A stretch of 64,000 nt of DNA, taken from Pseudobacteroides cellulosolvens ATCC 35603 = DSM 2933 (lineage in GTDB: Bacteria > Bacillota > Clostridia > Acetivibrionales > DSM-2933). The number at the start of each line of letters is the position of its first letter. Positions within the stretch are counted from its first letter, which is position 1. Location of the stretch: assembly GCF_001262605.1 (NCBI RefSeq), contig NZ_LGTC01000001.1:2523501-2587500 (forward strand), written 5' to 3'. Below, piece after piece: positions 8,671-18,999 of the stretch. Under the pieces are notes generated by a model that ran no database searches, was not told the origin of the DNA, and worked only from the letters and a program-made list of their open reading frames with translations. A program made the position numbers and the translations under genes.

Positions 8671-10280
8671 CTATAATTTTATAAAGCCATACTTTCCATC
8701 TGATTTAACTTTTATAAGGTCTTTTGCAACAACTGCTGCCTCTTCGAAATTATAAGGTACAACTACATTCCCATTCTTGTCGATTACTCCCCACTTACTT
8801 TCCTTTTTCACTGCTGCCAAGCCCTCTTCAAACAAGGTTACTCCGTCAAATTCATCATAAAACTTTTGTTTTCCACACTGATCAACGCAAATCCATTTTC
8901 CATTTTCCTTAACCCAGGCATAATCCTCCCAAAAAGCAAATGATTCGCACTCATCATATTGGGGTGCTGCAAGCTCCCTGCCATCATTACCAATAAATCC
9001 AACCTTTCCCTTTTCAATTACAGCAAGGACTTTACCGCCCCGTCCAATCCCATCATATTCCCGGCTTACAGGTTTAAATGAATTTGTGCTTATAAGCTGC
9101 ATCCGAGTTCCCTTTTGGACAATAGCATAGCCTTCCTCAGGTATTGGAACTATAGTTTCATATACGGGTTGCAACAAAACTTTACCATGTTTATCTATAA
9201 GACCTGCCTTATCACCCTTGTAACAAACAGCAAAACCATGATTGAACTGTTCTACCCGGTCATACTTGCAGGGTATGGCAACCTTAAAATTTTTGTCTGC
9301 AAAACCCCATATTTTTTTTACATTCCTGTAAGGCCTCATCCCTTCCGATAAATACTCATACATCTCCCCTTCCTCATCCCTGCTTTCCCATGAAAATATT
9401 TCGCGGCCTTTCTTATTTACATATCCCTCAGTCATATTTGGGCCAAATTGACCATCCTTGCCTTTATGTAGAATTACAAACTTTGCTTCCTCATCATAAA
9501 AGGGAAACAGATTGGTGTATTTAGGCTGTGCAAGAATTCTCACGCTACCGCTTTCAACCTTTATCATACCTACCAAATCATCTTTTATTATTTGTAAAAT
9601 ATTTATTTTTTCCCAGGAGCTATCATAACGCCCGAAATCAATTGCATCATATGCAGGTTTTATAATCCATTCTCCATTTTTACCGATGAATCCATATTTA
9701 TTATTCAGCATAGCCGCAGCTACACCATTGTGAAATTCAGAGCAGTCATCATATTGTGGTGTAATAACAATTTCACCCGCTTTGTTTATATATCCGGATT
9801 TTCCGCTTACAACAACCCTAGCGAGGTCATCACTAAACCCAAAAGCATCGTCAAACTTAAAATCTATAACCGTTACCCTTGCATATCTATGTATCCCCAC
9901 TTTCCGTTCTTCTTCACAGGTGCCAGACCTTGTGAAAATCCGGATGATGCACTTGATGCACCTATATAATACCTTGTCTCATCATACATGGCATCTGTAA
10001 TAACTCTGCCATGGGTATCTATAAATCCATGCCCCACATTATCCCCATCAATCTTTTTGGTTCCTATTATGCCATCTACAGGCATATCGCACTGATCATA
10101 TTGAGGATCTATAGTAAAGTTATAATTTATTTTTTCATTTAGCTGAACTTTGTCAATTTTTTCAACAACTGCTGTTTTTGAAGGCGTTAAACTTATACCT
10201 TGATCCTTGCTAGTATCCTGACATGCTGGAATATATAACAACATCACCATCATGATGGAAATAGTCCTTATTTTTTTCAT
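8671..10280 (-). pseudogene. WG-repeat lipoprotein, frameshifted
   Basis: Two overlapping frames together encode one WG-repeat lipoprotein of about 535 residues. The 5' part (10280 to 9873) has a lipoprotein signal ending in IPAC, then runs into the first WG repeat (KKNGKWGYID) and stops. The 3' part (in frame from about 9900 to 8671) continues with at least eight further repeats of the type GKYGFIDKNGKVVIPPxYD. The break is at a GGG triplet at 9876-9878 directly before a TAA; restoring one base joins the frames smoothly. WG-repeat proteins are usually surface-exposed, of unknown binding function. It could be a real mutation or a sequence error. Confidence 0.8.
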
Positions 10281-10534
10281 CCCTAAAATCCCCCTTTTAT
10301 GGTGTAAGAGGTCGTTTTTCATATATTTTCTTCACACATACTTATTATAATTTCTATTAGGCTCCAAAAGGTTATAAAATGGTTACAGATTCATAAACAA
10401 ATTATTCTTCCTTTTATGGAACTTTTCTTATTATGTCTTCGTCAAATTTGATATTATATAGGTATGACTAAAATATCAATTCAGCTATAAAACAACACTA
10501 TGATTTCCAAGTACCAAAGAGAGAGGAGATTTCT

Positions 10535-13500
10535 ATGTTTAAAAGAATTATTTCAAACTTATTAATGCTGTGCATACTGGTATCCATAGCCATTCCCGCT
10601 ACAGCAGCAGATAGAAGCAGCACAACCGATACATTTAAAAGCGGCTTTAGTTTAACACCGGTTGATACTGATTCTACAGGTATATCACCTGATACAGGTT
10701 TTACCCTTTCATCTCAAAATGATGTCTCATTGGAAGTGCTTAAGTCAGCCCTTTCAATTGATGGCGAACCGGCACCATTAATTACTGCATCAGGCACAAA
10801 AAAGTTTAACATCACACCATCAAGGCCTCTGTTTGAAAACAGCCTCTATATTTTCCGCCTTAAGCTTGAAAAGGAAATAACATGGTCCTTCCAGACCAGG
10901 CAAACCTTTAGGATACTAGGAACACTTCCTACCGATCAATCGGTTAATGTACCTGTAAACAGCGGCATTGAAATCAATTTCAGCCACGAGGACTTTAGTG
11001 ATATCGGAAACTTTTTTGAAATATCTCCAAAAGTTGAAGGCAGGTTTGAAATACACAAAAAGACCGCTGTATTTGTCCCTAAAAAGCTTGAAGAGGGAAT
11101 ACTCTACACAGTAAGGATAAAAAAAGGATTAACACTAAAAAATACATCAAGATCCATTGATGAAGATTATGTATTTACATTTGAAACCTATAAAAAATCA
11201 CAAGAAACAGATGAGACTAAATATAAGGGCCATATATCCTACATAAGAAATGTTTATGATTATAAAACAAATACTGCACCACAGCTCCCAATAAGCTTTT
11301 ATGTCAACAATCGTGTTTATAAAGAAAAAACAATTGATGTTTCAACTAAAATATATGCTTATAAAAGCTTTGATTCATTTTATGATGCACTAAATAAAAA
11401 ACTCAAAGCACCCGATTGGGCAATTTTTAACGGTAATTATACCAATTTTATACCGGTAGACAATCTTGATACCGTTCAAACCTTTAAGCAAACTCTTGAA
11501 GTAAAGGATTATGATTATGACAACCCTCAATATATTTCAGTGCCTAAAGAATTGCCTATGGGCTATTATGTAATTGACAGCTACTGGAATGATATGAGAT
11601 TTCAAACATTTGTACAAATCACAGATACCTGTACTTATATTATGAAGAGTAATACGAAGACATTGGTTTGGGTAAATGACCTGTCAACAAAATTACCTAT
11701 TGAAGGTGCTAAAGTCTCATATAGCGATAAAAGCGGCTCCTACCTTTCAGATGCAAAGGGTATCGCTCAATTTGATACACCTTTTGCAAAACCGAGCAAT
11801 GATTATAAATACACACCTCAGTTAATTACAGTATCTACCAAGGAAGGAAACAAATCAGTGTTTGAGTGCAGTTCCTACGGCGGTGAAGCAAGAGAGCAAT
11901 ATTGGAGCTGTCTGTATACAGATAGGGCTATGTATCAACCGGAAGATACTATAAGTCTATGGGGCTTTTTGAAAAATAGGTACGAAAAAGAGACAATAAA
12001 GGAACTGACAGTAGAACTTAATAATGGCTATAGATCCCAGGACCCTATATTAAGGAAGACCATTGATGTTTCAAATGGTTTTTATGAAGCCAGTATTAAG
12101 CTTCCTATGCTCGATGCAGGAGGATATAACCTCCAGATAAAACATAAAGATTTATCAATTTCCAGTACATATGTCAGTGTTTATAAATATACCAAACCAT
12201 CTTACAAAATAGATATCACAAAGGATAAACAAGCCGTTTTCCCAGGAGAAGAAGTAAATTATAGCATAAAGTCATCTTTCTTTGAAGGAACAGGGGTCTC
12301 AAATCTCAAATTAAATTATTTTATACAGGACTACAGCTTAGGCGGGGGCAATAAAACTGAGAGCGGTACAACCGATGCAAAAGGAATTTATAGCATCAAA
12401 TATACTCCGGTTTTAAAGAACAAAACACAGGGTCAACAAGGCGTATCCCTTAATATCCGTGCACTTTTGCCCGAAAGCGGAGAAATATCCGAATCAGACT
12501 ACCTTACAGTCTTTGTTAACGATATAAATGTAGATTTATTAGGCGAAATAAAGGATGGAAAAGGTACTGTCACTGCAGCTGTCAATAAGATAGTTCTTGA
12601 TAGGTTAAACAATGGTACCGCAAAGGATAGCAGTGATTTTCTAGGTACTCCGGTTGGAGGAAAAAACATTTCAGGTACAATATATAAAAACACCTGGGTA
12701 GAAAAGGAAGACGGAGAATATTATGATTTTATAAACAAAGTTACTCAAAAAAAATACAGGTACGAAATGGTAAAGACCGCAGTTAAAGATTTATCCATGA
12801 CAACCTCAGCTGACGGTAAAGCTTCATTTGCCTTTGATGCTCCTAAAATCGACAATTCGTATTATACAGCTGAATTAAAATGTATGGATAACTCCGGAAA
12901 GGAAATGAATTTTGAAGTTTATATTGGACAGCGTTATGAATTTAAGAGTTACCCAATGTATGACGGTTATAACTTTGACGGAGGCAAAGATTCCTACAGC
13001 ATTGGAGAATCAATAGACCTTACTCTTAAAAAGGGTAAAGACAATCTTCCTGAAGGAAGTTACCTGTTCATTAAAGCACAAAACGGCATTAGAGAATATA
13101 CGACTTCTACCAAGCCCTTATATAAAGGCTACTTCACCGAAAATGATATACCCAATGTATCTATAAAGGCAGTATATTTTGACGGCAGGTCATACAATAT
13201 GTCAAGAGAGTTTTATGCACTATACAAGTATGAGGACAAAAAACTTCTCCTTGATGCTAAATTAGATAAGGACTCATACAAGCCTGGTGAAAATGTCACA
13301 ATCAAGATAAATGTAAAAGATTTAAACGGAAAGGCTGTAAAAGCTTTTGTAAACAGCAGTATTGTTGATGAAGCATATCTAAAACTGGCAGACCAAAGTG
13401 CAAATCTTTTGGAAACCCTTTACAGCCAAGTTAGTTCAGGCATTAGTGCTGAAACCAGATCCCACATATTCGCATCAAATGTTGGAGGACTTGGCCGAAG

Positions 13501-15850
13501 TGACGAAAATGGTGCAGCCGCAATGCCTACATTAGATAAGCAATCATCACAAAAATCCGAAGCCAAAGCAGACATGGATGGCGGTCAAAGTTCAGGAAAC
13601 TCTGCGACAGTCAGGCAGGATTTTCGCGATACAGCTCACTTTGAATCTGTTATGACAGACGAATCAGGTCATGCAGAGATTAAATTCAAGCTCCCTGATA
13701 ATGTAACATCCTGGAGAGTCACTCTCGGTGCAATATCCGAGGACCTTCATGCGGGAAGCGATAAAGTAAATATGAACGTGTCACTGCCATTTTTCATAAA
13801 TTACAGCTTCAACACCACTTATATTGAAGGCGACAAACCAGTAATCGGTGTTAACGCTTATGGCGATAGCCTTAAGGAAGATGATGTTGTGTTGTTTGAA
13901 GTATCAAGCACAAGAACCCCCAACCTAAAGGTTTCTGTTGCAGGCAAAGCCTTCGAAAGAGTAAATATTCCGTTATGGAATTTTACTGAAGGTATTCAAG
14001 ATCTTATTATAAAAGCTTCTACCAATAGCGGATTGGAAGATTCACTAAAACATACTGTTAACGTGGTAAAATCTTACTATGAAATTGACAAGGCAGTTTA
14101 TTTTGATGTTAGCCCAAATACAGGCATAACAGGAGGCAAATCAGGAAATACAAGAATTATTTTCAGGGATAAAAGTCAGGGAAAATTCCTTTCAGAACTT
14201 ATAAGCAGTTTCTATTCCGGAGGTAACAGGATAGACCAGAAGGTTTCCCAAAAGCTTTCATCTGATTTGTTGTTAAAATACTTTAAGGATTATAAGTTTA
14301 TGCCTTATAGTGAAGCATTTACTTTAGGAGATTACCAGAAATCCGATGGCGGGCTTAGCCTTCTTCCCTATTCTCAAAGCAACAGCGAGATTTCAGCAAA
14401 ACTTACACCCCTTGTTAAAGATTATGTTGATGTATATAAGTTAAAAAGCTACTTCAAAACGCTTTTAGACAGCAGCAACATATCAGACAGAATTTACGCA
14501 ATATATGGGCTGGCAGCTTTAAAAGAGCCGATTCTATTAGATCTGGAAAAAGCAGCTGCTATAGACAACCTTTCTTTGAAGGATAGCATATATCTGGCAC
14601 TTTCATACTGTGAGCTGGGTGAAACAGATAAGGCAAAGCAGATTTACGATAGCAGGGTTTCAAAATATGTTGAAGAATATAAACCATTCTTCCTCATAGA
14701 CACCGGAAACGATAAGGATGACATACTTGAGCTTACTTCAATATGTGCTTATCTTGCTTCAAAGCTTGGGATTACCCAGAAAAACGGATTGTTTGAGTAC
14801 TGCATAAAAAATCATTCAAAAGAGGTTTTGTTAAGTATTGAAAAGCTGCTTTTCATCATCAATGAAATTGATAATTACAGTACTAAGGAAGCAACTTTTA
14901 CTTACAACTATAATGGTGAAGAAAAAAATATAAACTTAAACAAAGGTGGCTACTACGTGCTTGAACTTCCATCCGCGAACCTGTCTGGTTTAAGGATTAG
15001 TGATGTTCAAGGTGATGTATCTGCAGTATCCATTTTTAAAGAAAATGTTATCGATATCACCAAGACCGATAAGTCAATATCTGTAGACAGAAAGTACTTT
15101 TTAATTGACGGAACTCCTGTTAAATCAAATAATTTCAAGCAGGGTGATATGGTAAAAGTAAAGATAACCTGGAGTTTAGGTTCAAAAGCATTTGATGGAG
15201 TTTATGAAATTACTGATTACCTACCGTCAGGTCTTAAGCCAGTAGAAAACTATACCGACTCACCTTACTATTTTAGAAATATGGACGGTCAAAAAGTTAA
15301 GTTCTATGTTTATGACAATCCGTACTTTAAAAACAACTATGCAGAATTTGAATATTTAGCAAGGGTTGTAAGTCCTGGAACTTATACTGCTCAGGGAACG
15401 GTAATACAGAGCGGTAAATCAAAAGAAAGCATAAACACAGGAAAAACTGAGATTGTAAATATAGATTCGAATGGTGAAGTAATATCTACCCCCATTGATC
15501 CAAACGGTATCAAGGTGCAAATTTCCGGAAGACCTGTTATATTCGATTCACAGCCTGTTATCAAATACAGCAGAACCCTTGTACCATTAAGGTCCATATT
15601 CGAAGTACTTGGAGCAGATGTAAAATGGGATTCAGAAACCCAGACAGTAACAGCTGTGAAGGAAGGTAAAACCGTAGTGCTTACCATAAATAAAAAGGAA
15701 GCATCAATTGACGGTAATAAAACGTCCCTGGAAGTTCCGGCAATGGTCATAGGCGGCCGTACCTTTGTACCGACAAGGTTCATATCGGAGAGCATGGGTG
15801 CTAAAGTCACATGGAATGCTGCAAAGAAGACAGTTTTTATAGATAAATAA
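10535..15850 (+). CDS. Alpha-2-macroglobulin-like secreted protein with C-terminal stalk domain
   Basis: A 1771-residue exported protein. Residues 1-25 form a signal peptide. Residues about 30-220 contain two SbsA-type Ig-like folds, followed by macroglobulin-type beta domains; the MG2-like segment around residue 465 reads YTDRAMYQPEDTISLWG. The A2M signature region (GHAEIKFKLPDNVTSWRVT) is near residue 1045, followed by an alpha-helical thioester-domain equivalent from about residue 1215. The thioester motif CxEQ is absent: the aligned stretch reads GGNRIDQKVSQ. Residues 1650-1771 form a copper-amine-oxidase N-terminal-like stalk domain (SRTLVPLRSIFEVLGADVKW, GGRTFVPTRFISESMGAKV). It is probably a protease trap or surface scaffold. 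GAGGAG precedes the ATG. Confidence 0.9.
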   Translation: MFKRIISNLLMLCILVSIAIPATAADRSSTTDTFKSGFSLTPVDTDSTGISPDTGFTLSSQNDVSLEVLKSALSIDGEPAPLITASGTKKFNITPSRPLFENSLYIFRLKLEKEITWSFQTRQTFRILGTLPTDQSVNVPVNSGIEINFSHEDFSDIGNFFEISPKVEGRFEIHKKTAVFVPKKLEEGILYTVRIKKGLTLKNTSRSIDEDYVFTFETYKKSQETDETKYKGHISYIRNVYDYKTNTAPQLPISFYVNNRVYKEKTIDVSTKIYAYKSFDSFYDALNKKLKAPDWAIFNGNYTNFIPVDNLDTVQTFKQTLEVKDYDYDNPQYISVPKELPMGYYVIDSYWNDMRFQTFVQITDTCTYIMKSNTKTLVWVNDLSTKLPIEGAKVSYSDKSGSYLSDAKGIAQFDTPFAKPSNDYKYTPQLITVSTKEGNKSVFECSSYGGEAREQYWSCLYTDRAMYQPEDTISLWGFLKNRYEKETIKELTVELNNGYRSQDPILRKTIDVSNGFYEASIKLPMLDAGGYNLQIKHKDLSISSTYVSVYKYTKPSYKIDITKDKQAVFPGEEVNYSIKSSFFEGTGVSNLKLNYFIQDYSLGGGNKTESGTTDAKGIYSIKYTPVLKNKTQGQQGVSLNIRALLPESGEISESDYLTVFVNDINVDLLGEIKDGKGTVTAAVNKIVLDRLNNGTAKDSSDFLGTPVGGKNISGTIYKNTWVEKEDGEYYDFINKVTQKKYRYEMVKTAVKDLSMTTSADGKASFAFDAPKIDNSYYTAELKCMDNSGKEMNFEVYIGQRYEFKSYPMYDGYNFDGGKDSYSIGESIDLTLKKGKDNLPEGSYLFIKAQNGIREYTTSTKPLYKGYFTENDIPNVSIKAVYFDGRSYNMSREFYALYKYEDKKLLLDAKLDKDSYKPGENVTIKINVKDLNGKAVKAFVNSSIVDEAYLKLADQSANLLETLYSQVSSGISAETRSHIFASNVGGLGRSDENGAAAMPTLDKQSSQKSEAKADMDGGQSSGNSATVRQDFRDTAHFESVMTDESGHAEIKFKLPDNVTSWRVTLGAISEDLHAGSDKVNMNVSLPFFINYSFNTTYIEGDKPVIGVNAYGDSLKEDDVVLFEVSSTRTPNLKVSVAGKAFERVNIPLWNFTEGIQDLIIKASTNSGLEDSLKHTVNVVKSYYEIDKAVYFDVSPNTGITGGKSGNTRIIFRDKSQGKFLSELISSFYSGGNRIDQKVSQKLSSDLLLKYFKDYKFMPYSEAFTLGDYQKSDGGLSLLPYSQSNSEISAKLTPLVKDYVDVYKLKSYFKTLLDSSNISDRIYAIYGLAALKEPILLDLEKAAAIDNLSLKDSIYLALSYCELGETDKAKQIYDSRVSKYVEEYKPFFLIDTGNDKDDILELTSICAYLASKLGITQKNGLFEYCIKNHSKEVLLSIEKLLFIINEIDNYSTKEATFTYNYNGEEKNINLNKGGYYVLELPSANLSGLRISDVQGDVSAVSIFKENVIDITKTDKSISVDRKYFLIDGTPVKSNNFKQGDMVKVKITWSLGSKAFDGVYEITDYLPSGLKPVENYTDSPYYFRNMDGQKVKFYVYDNPYFKNNYAEFEYLARVVSPGTYTAQGTVIQSGKSKESINTGKTEIVNIDSNGEVISTPIDPNGIKVQISGRPVIFDSQPVIKYSRTLVPLRSIFEVLGADVKWDSETQTVTAVKEGKTVVLTINKKEASIDGNKTSLEVPAMVIGGRTFVPTRFISESMGAKVTWNAAKKTVFIDK

Positions 15851-15869
15851 GGATAAATAAATTTATAAT

Positions 15870-15917
15870 AAAAATCCGGCTAGGATGATCAACTCATCAT
15901 AGCCGGATTTTTATTTT
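15870..15917 (+). terminator. Strong intrinsic terminator after the macroglobulin gene
   Basis: A perfect 13-bp stem (AAAAATCCGGCTA with its complement) encloses a further GATGA/TCATC stem and ends in a T run. It lies 20 bp after the stop codon. Confidence 0.9.
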
Positions 15918-16028
15918 AACTTTTAATCAGCCTTCCTTTAATCTAAAACAATGCTTTCAGTCTATTTAGTTGTATATTATAAATATAAATGGTAGAATAA
16001 TTCCAACAAAATTAAGAGGTAAAATTCT

Positions 16029-16847
16029 ATGAAAATTAAAAGGCCTAAAGCATTTATAACATTGTTTGCTTTATTGATTATATGCTTAATTTATTTCTAT
16101 ATTCAGAATAATTTTATACAGCTTACCCATATTGAGATACATTCACCTGACATACAAAACGAAATAAAAATAGCACATCTTTCTGATTTGCACGGCAAAG
16201 AATTTGGCAGCAATAATCATAAGCTAACAAGTAAGGTAAAGGATTACAATCCTGACATCATAGTTTTTACAGGCGATCTAATTGATAGAAGCGGAAAGAA
16301 TATCAAAGAAAGCGTATCTTTTCTAAGCGAACTAAATAAATTCCGCCCGGTTTATTATGTGCCAGGTAATCATGAGCACTGGTCAGGCAAATCCGAACTT
16401 GTCTTTAAACTTCTGGAGGATAATGGAGTTAAAGTTTTAAGATGTGAAATGGGAAACATCAGTATAAAGGATACAAAAATTGCTATTTTAGGGTTGGATG
16501 AGACAACATTTAACAACAATACGATAGATGAAAGCCTCAATAAGCTTGAGAATACTAAAGCTTTTAAATTATTGCTTTCTCATTACCCTGAAAATTACTC
16601 TCACATCTATAAGTATCGCAAAATTGATCTTGTTCTATCCGGTCATGCACACGGCGGTCAGTTTATTATACCTTTTGCCGGCGGCTTATACGCACCAGGC
16701 CAGGGTTTCTTTCCAAAGTATTATAAAGGCATATACACTGAAAACGGAGTTAATCTTGTTGTAAGCAGAGGCCTTGGAAATAGTGCTATCCCTGTAAGGA
16801 TATTCAATAGACCTGAAATAATAGCAATAAGCTTGAAGTCTTTATAA
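16029..16847 (+). CDS. Membrane-anchored metallophosphoesterase (YkuE-like)
   Basis: A 272-residue calcineurin-like phosphoesterase held in the membrane by one N-terminal helix (residues 8-25), with the catalytic domain outside. Metal-binding motifs appear in order: LSDLHG, FTGDLIDR, PGNHEHW, LLSHYPE and LSGHAHGGQ. This matches the YkuE/UDP-2,3-diacylglucosamine-pyrophosphatase-like group, which in Firmicutes acts on unknown cell-envelope or phospholipid-like substrates. AGAGG precedes the ATG. It is a single gene, convergent with the radical SAM gene, only nine bases apart. Confidence 0.9.
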   Translation: MKIKRPKAFITLFALLIICLIYFYIQNNFIQLTHIEIHSPDIQNEIKIAHLSDLHGKEFGSNNHKLTSKVKDYNPDIIVFTGDLIDRSGKNIKESVSFLSELNKFRPVYYVPGNHEHWSGKSELVFKLLEDNGVKVLRCEMGNISIKDTKIAILGLDETTFNNNTIDESLNKLENTKAFKLLLSHYPENYSHIYKYRKIDLVLSGHAHGGQFIIPFAGGLYAPGQGFFPKYYKGIYTENGVNLVVSRGLGNSAIPVRIFNRPEIIAISLKSL

Positions 16848-16856
16848 GCAAAGCAT

Positions 16857-17875
16857 TTACCATTTTATTGGACACCCTGGATCACGGCTAAAAGGGTCCC
16901 CCGTCATTGCATAGGAAATACATTTTGCCCCACCGTCGCACAAGAAATAATATGAGCATCTCTCACAGCCGACTGGAGGCTTTCTTTGTTCCCTTAAACC
17001 TATCATGGTCCTGTTCTCATTATAAATCTTAAGTAGGGTATTTTCTTTTATATTCCCACATTCTATAGGCAATCTTCTGCATGGCAAAACAGTACCATCT
17101 TCCAATAATGTTATGAGGGACTCCCCTGCACTGCATCTGTAGGGTTCATTCCCTGCAGCTAAGAACTGCAAAGACCGCCTCATTTCCACAATTGTGTTTT
17201 GTGTCCATGGAAAAGTCTTTTGCCTTCTTATTTTGTCAATCATAACAAAAAACTCCACACCTCTTCAGGGCTTAAAACCTGCTGTTTTAGGGCTTCACCG
17301 GCTCCAAAAGGCACAATACGATCTGTCCATACCTTAAACACCTTATGTTTACGGCATAGCTCAACTACTTTAGGAAAGCTTTTATAATTGTCCCTGTGTG
17401 CTGTGAATGAAACAAGGGTTTTGATACCAAACTCAGATAAAAGCTTAAGAGCATTTAATACCCTCTTCAGGTTTCCGCTTCCCCTTATAGCATCATGTGT
17501 TTCTTCATCCCCTTCAATGCTCACCTGTAGAAAATCCGGCTGAAGAATTCTTAGCTTTTCAACTACTTCTTTATTAAGAAAAGTTCCATTTGTTAAAATT
17601 CCAAAGCTGAATAGTGAAGCATGCTTTTTACATTCACGTAGCAGGTCAAAAAAGTCTTCCCGTAAAAAAGGTTCACCGCCAGTAAAATTAATATGGCCTT
17701 TCCTGTTTAATGCAGTCAGCAGCTCCAAATATTGCGTCATAATGCCCAGTAGATTATTAAAGTCCAGCTCCGGATTCTCGTAATTATCTTGATAGCAGTG
17801 CTTACATCTTAAATTGCATCTTGAAGTTATATGCCATTGTAAAGTAAGCCTTCTACCATTTGAGCACCTCTCCAT
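16857..17875 (-). CDS. Radical SAM/SPASM protein, apparent -1 frameshift
   Basis: A radical SAM enzyme with a C-terminal SPASM domain, encoded in two frames. Part one (17875-17240, 211 residues) has the cluster motif RCNLRCKHC with Cys20, Cys24 and Cys27, then FTGGEPFLRED and the VSIEGDEETHD segment. Part two (to 16857) carries the SPASM cysteines, including LPCRRLPIECG, GCERCSYYFLC and DPGC. Such enzymes often cross-link or otherwise modify peptide substrates. The frames join at a T6G run (17246-17252): a missing base or a -1 shift gives one protein of about 340 residues. The start lies four bases after the Cys-rich membrane gene, whose last codons contain its GGAGG ribosome binding site, so the two are coupled. 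Confidence 0.85.
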
Positions 17876-17879
17876 CTTA

Positions 17880-18848
17880 TCAAGATCCTCCGCATCCGCC
17901 GCAGCCTCCACCGCCACAGCCACTGCCTCCACAACCGCTGCTACTACTGCAGCCACTGTTACTGCTGCAGCCACCGCTGTTATTGTTGTCTCCACTATTA
18001 GATGAGGAAATATAACCTGAATCACCAGCATAACTATAAGGACTAATTCCTATAGATCTTGATAAAACACCAAACTCAGGATATACATACATACTTGCAA
18101 TACCAAACAAAGCTGCACCCATAACAGCATCATTTATACCTGATGGAAAACTGGAATTTCTTGTGCCGTTTCTTACCCATGAATATTCCACATCTTTTGC
18201 TCTTAAGTATTCTTTACCTTCCTGTGTTAAATAAAAGGTCTTATTTACAACGAAAAACACTATCGACACAAATATTATTTCCGCAACGAGGAAACCTACC
18301 GGTTTATTGTTTATGAGCCCCATAGTCAGCTTCGTTACACCCAATGAAACCAAAAGAATATATGCAATTGACCTGAAAGTTTTTTCTTTACTTAACTGCT
18401 CCTTAGACTTCATTAAGCCTAATTCAATAAGCCTTCTTGTAATTTCTTCCCCATGTAATTTAAGCTCTTCGCTTACTTTTTTATCAGTAAGCAAGGAAAA
18501 GAATGATTTAGGAGTATTAAAATGTTCTACAACACCTTTTTCAATCCGATCTAGTGTATCCACGGGCTTGGAAGTTTTCTGGAAAGTCATGCTTTTGTCA
18601 GCTGAATCCATTTCCAGATATTTATCGGCATAGAGTTTGAATACAATGGTTTGTGCCAAAGTATGAATAGAGCTTTTTGATTTAAGTATGGATACAGAAT
18701 AACTGTCTAAGTTTGTATTCGATGCCAGTCTCCTGGTGTTGCTCATGCTGATATTAAGGATTTTAAATAAAAAGATTATAGCTACTGAATATAACATATA
18801 TATAACTAGAAAATCCGGGCCTTTTATATTTCTGATGAATTCAAGCAT
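17880..18848 (-). CDS. TIGR04222-like membrane protein with periodic Cys/Gly C-terminal tail
   Basis: A 322-residue membrane protein that resembles the TIGR04222 family of uncharacterised proteins with low-complexity tails. An N-terminal helix (about residues 12-32) is followed by a soluble region of about 120 residues, two hydrophobic segments near 165-215 and a short segment (SWVRNGTRNSSFPSGINDAVMG). The final about 45 residues are Ser/Asn/Gly-rich. They carry six cysteines at residues 294, 300, 306, 311, 316 and 319, almost all preceded by Gly. No other cysteine-rich segment exists in the protein. The start at 18848 follows GGAGG. The adjoining radical SAM gene suggests the tail is a modification substrate; this is inference. 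Confidence 0.8.
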   Translation of the reverse strand: MLEFIRNIKGPDFLVIYMLYSVAIIFLFKILNISMSNTRRLASNTNLDSYSVSILKSKSSIHTLAQTIVFKLYADKYLEMDSADKSMTFQKTSKPVDTLDRIEKGVVEHFNTPKSFFSLLTDKKVSEELKLHGEEITRRLIELGLMKSKEQLSKEKTFRSIAYILLVSLGVTKLTMGLINNKPVGFLVAEIIFVSIVFFVVNKTFYLTQEGKEYLRAKDVEYSWVRNGTRNSSFPSGINDAVMGAALFGIASMYVYPEFGVLSRSIGISPYSYAGDSGYISSSNSGDNNNSGGCSSNSGCSSSSGCGGSGCGGGGCGGCGGS

Positions 18849-18999
18849 AATTTTTTCCTCCAAAACTAATAGTTAATATAATTCTACCATTATTGATGCA
18901 AACTGTTAATATGGTATTTATATATAGTAGACCTATAATACACACAAATATTAAAATTGATGATATAATATTCTAAAAAAGATAAGGAATATAATTTTT

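Noticed and set aside
9876..9882. Programmed -1 frameshift in the WG-repeat gene
   Set aside because: The bases around the shift (CAA GGG TAA) do not form a slippery heptamer in the needed phase, so an indel is more likely.
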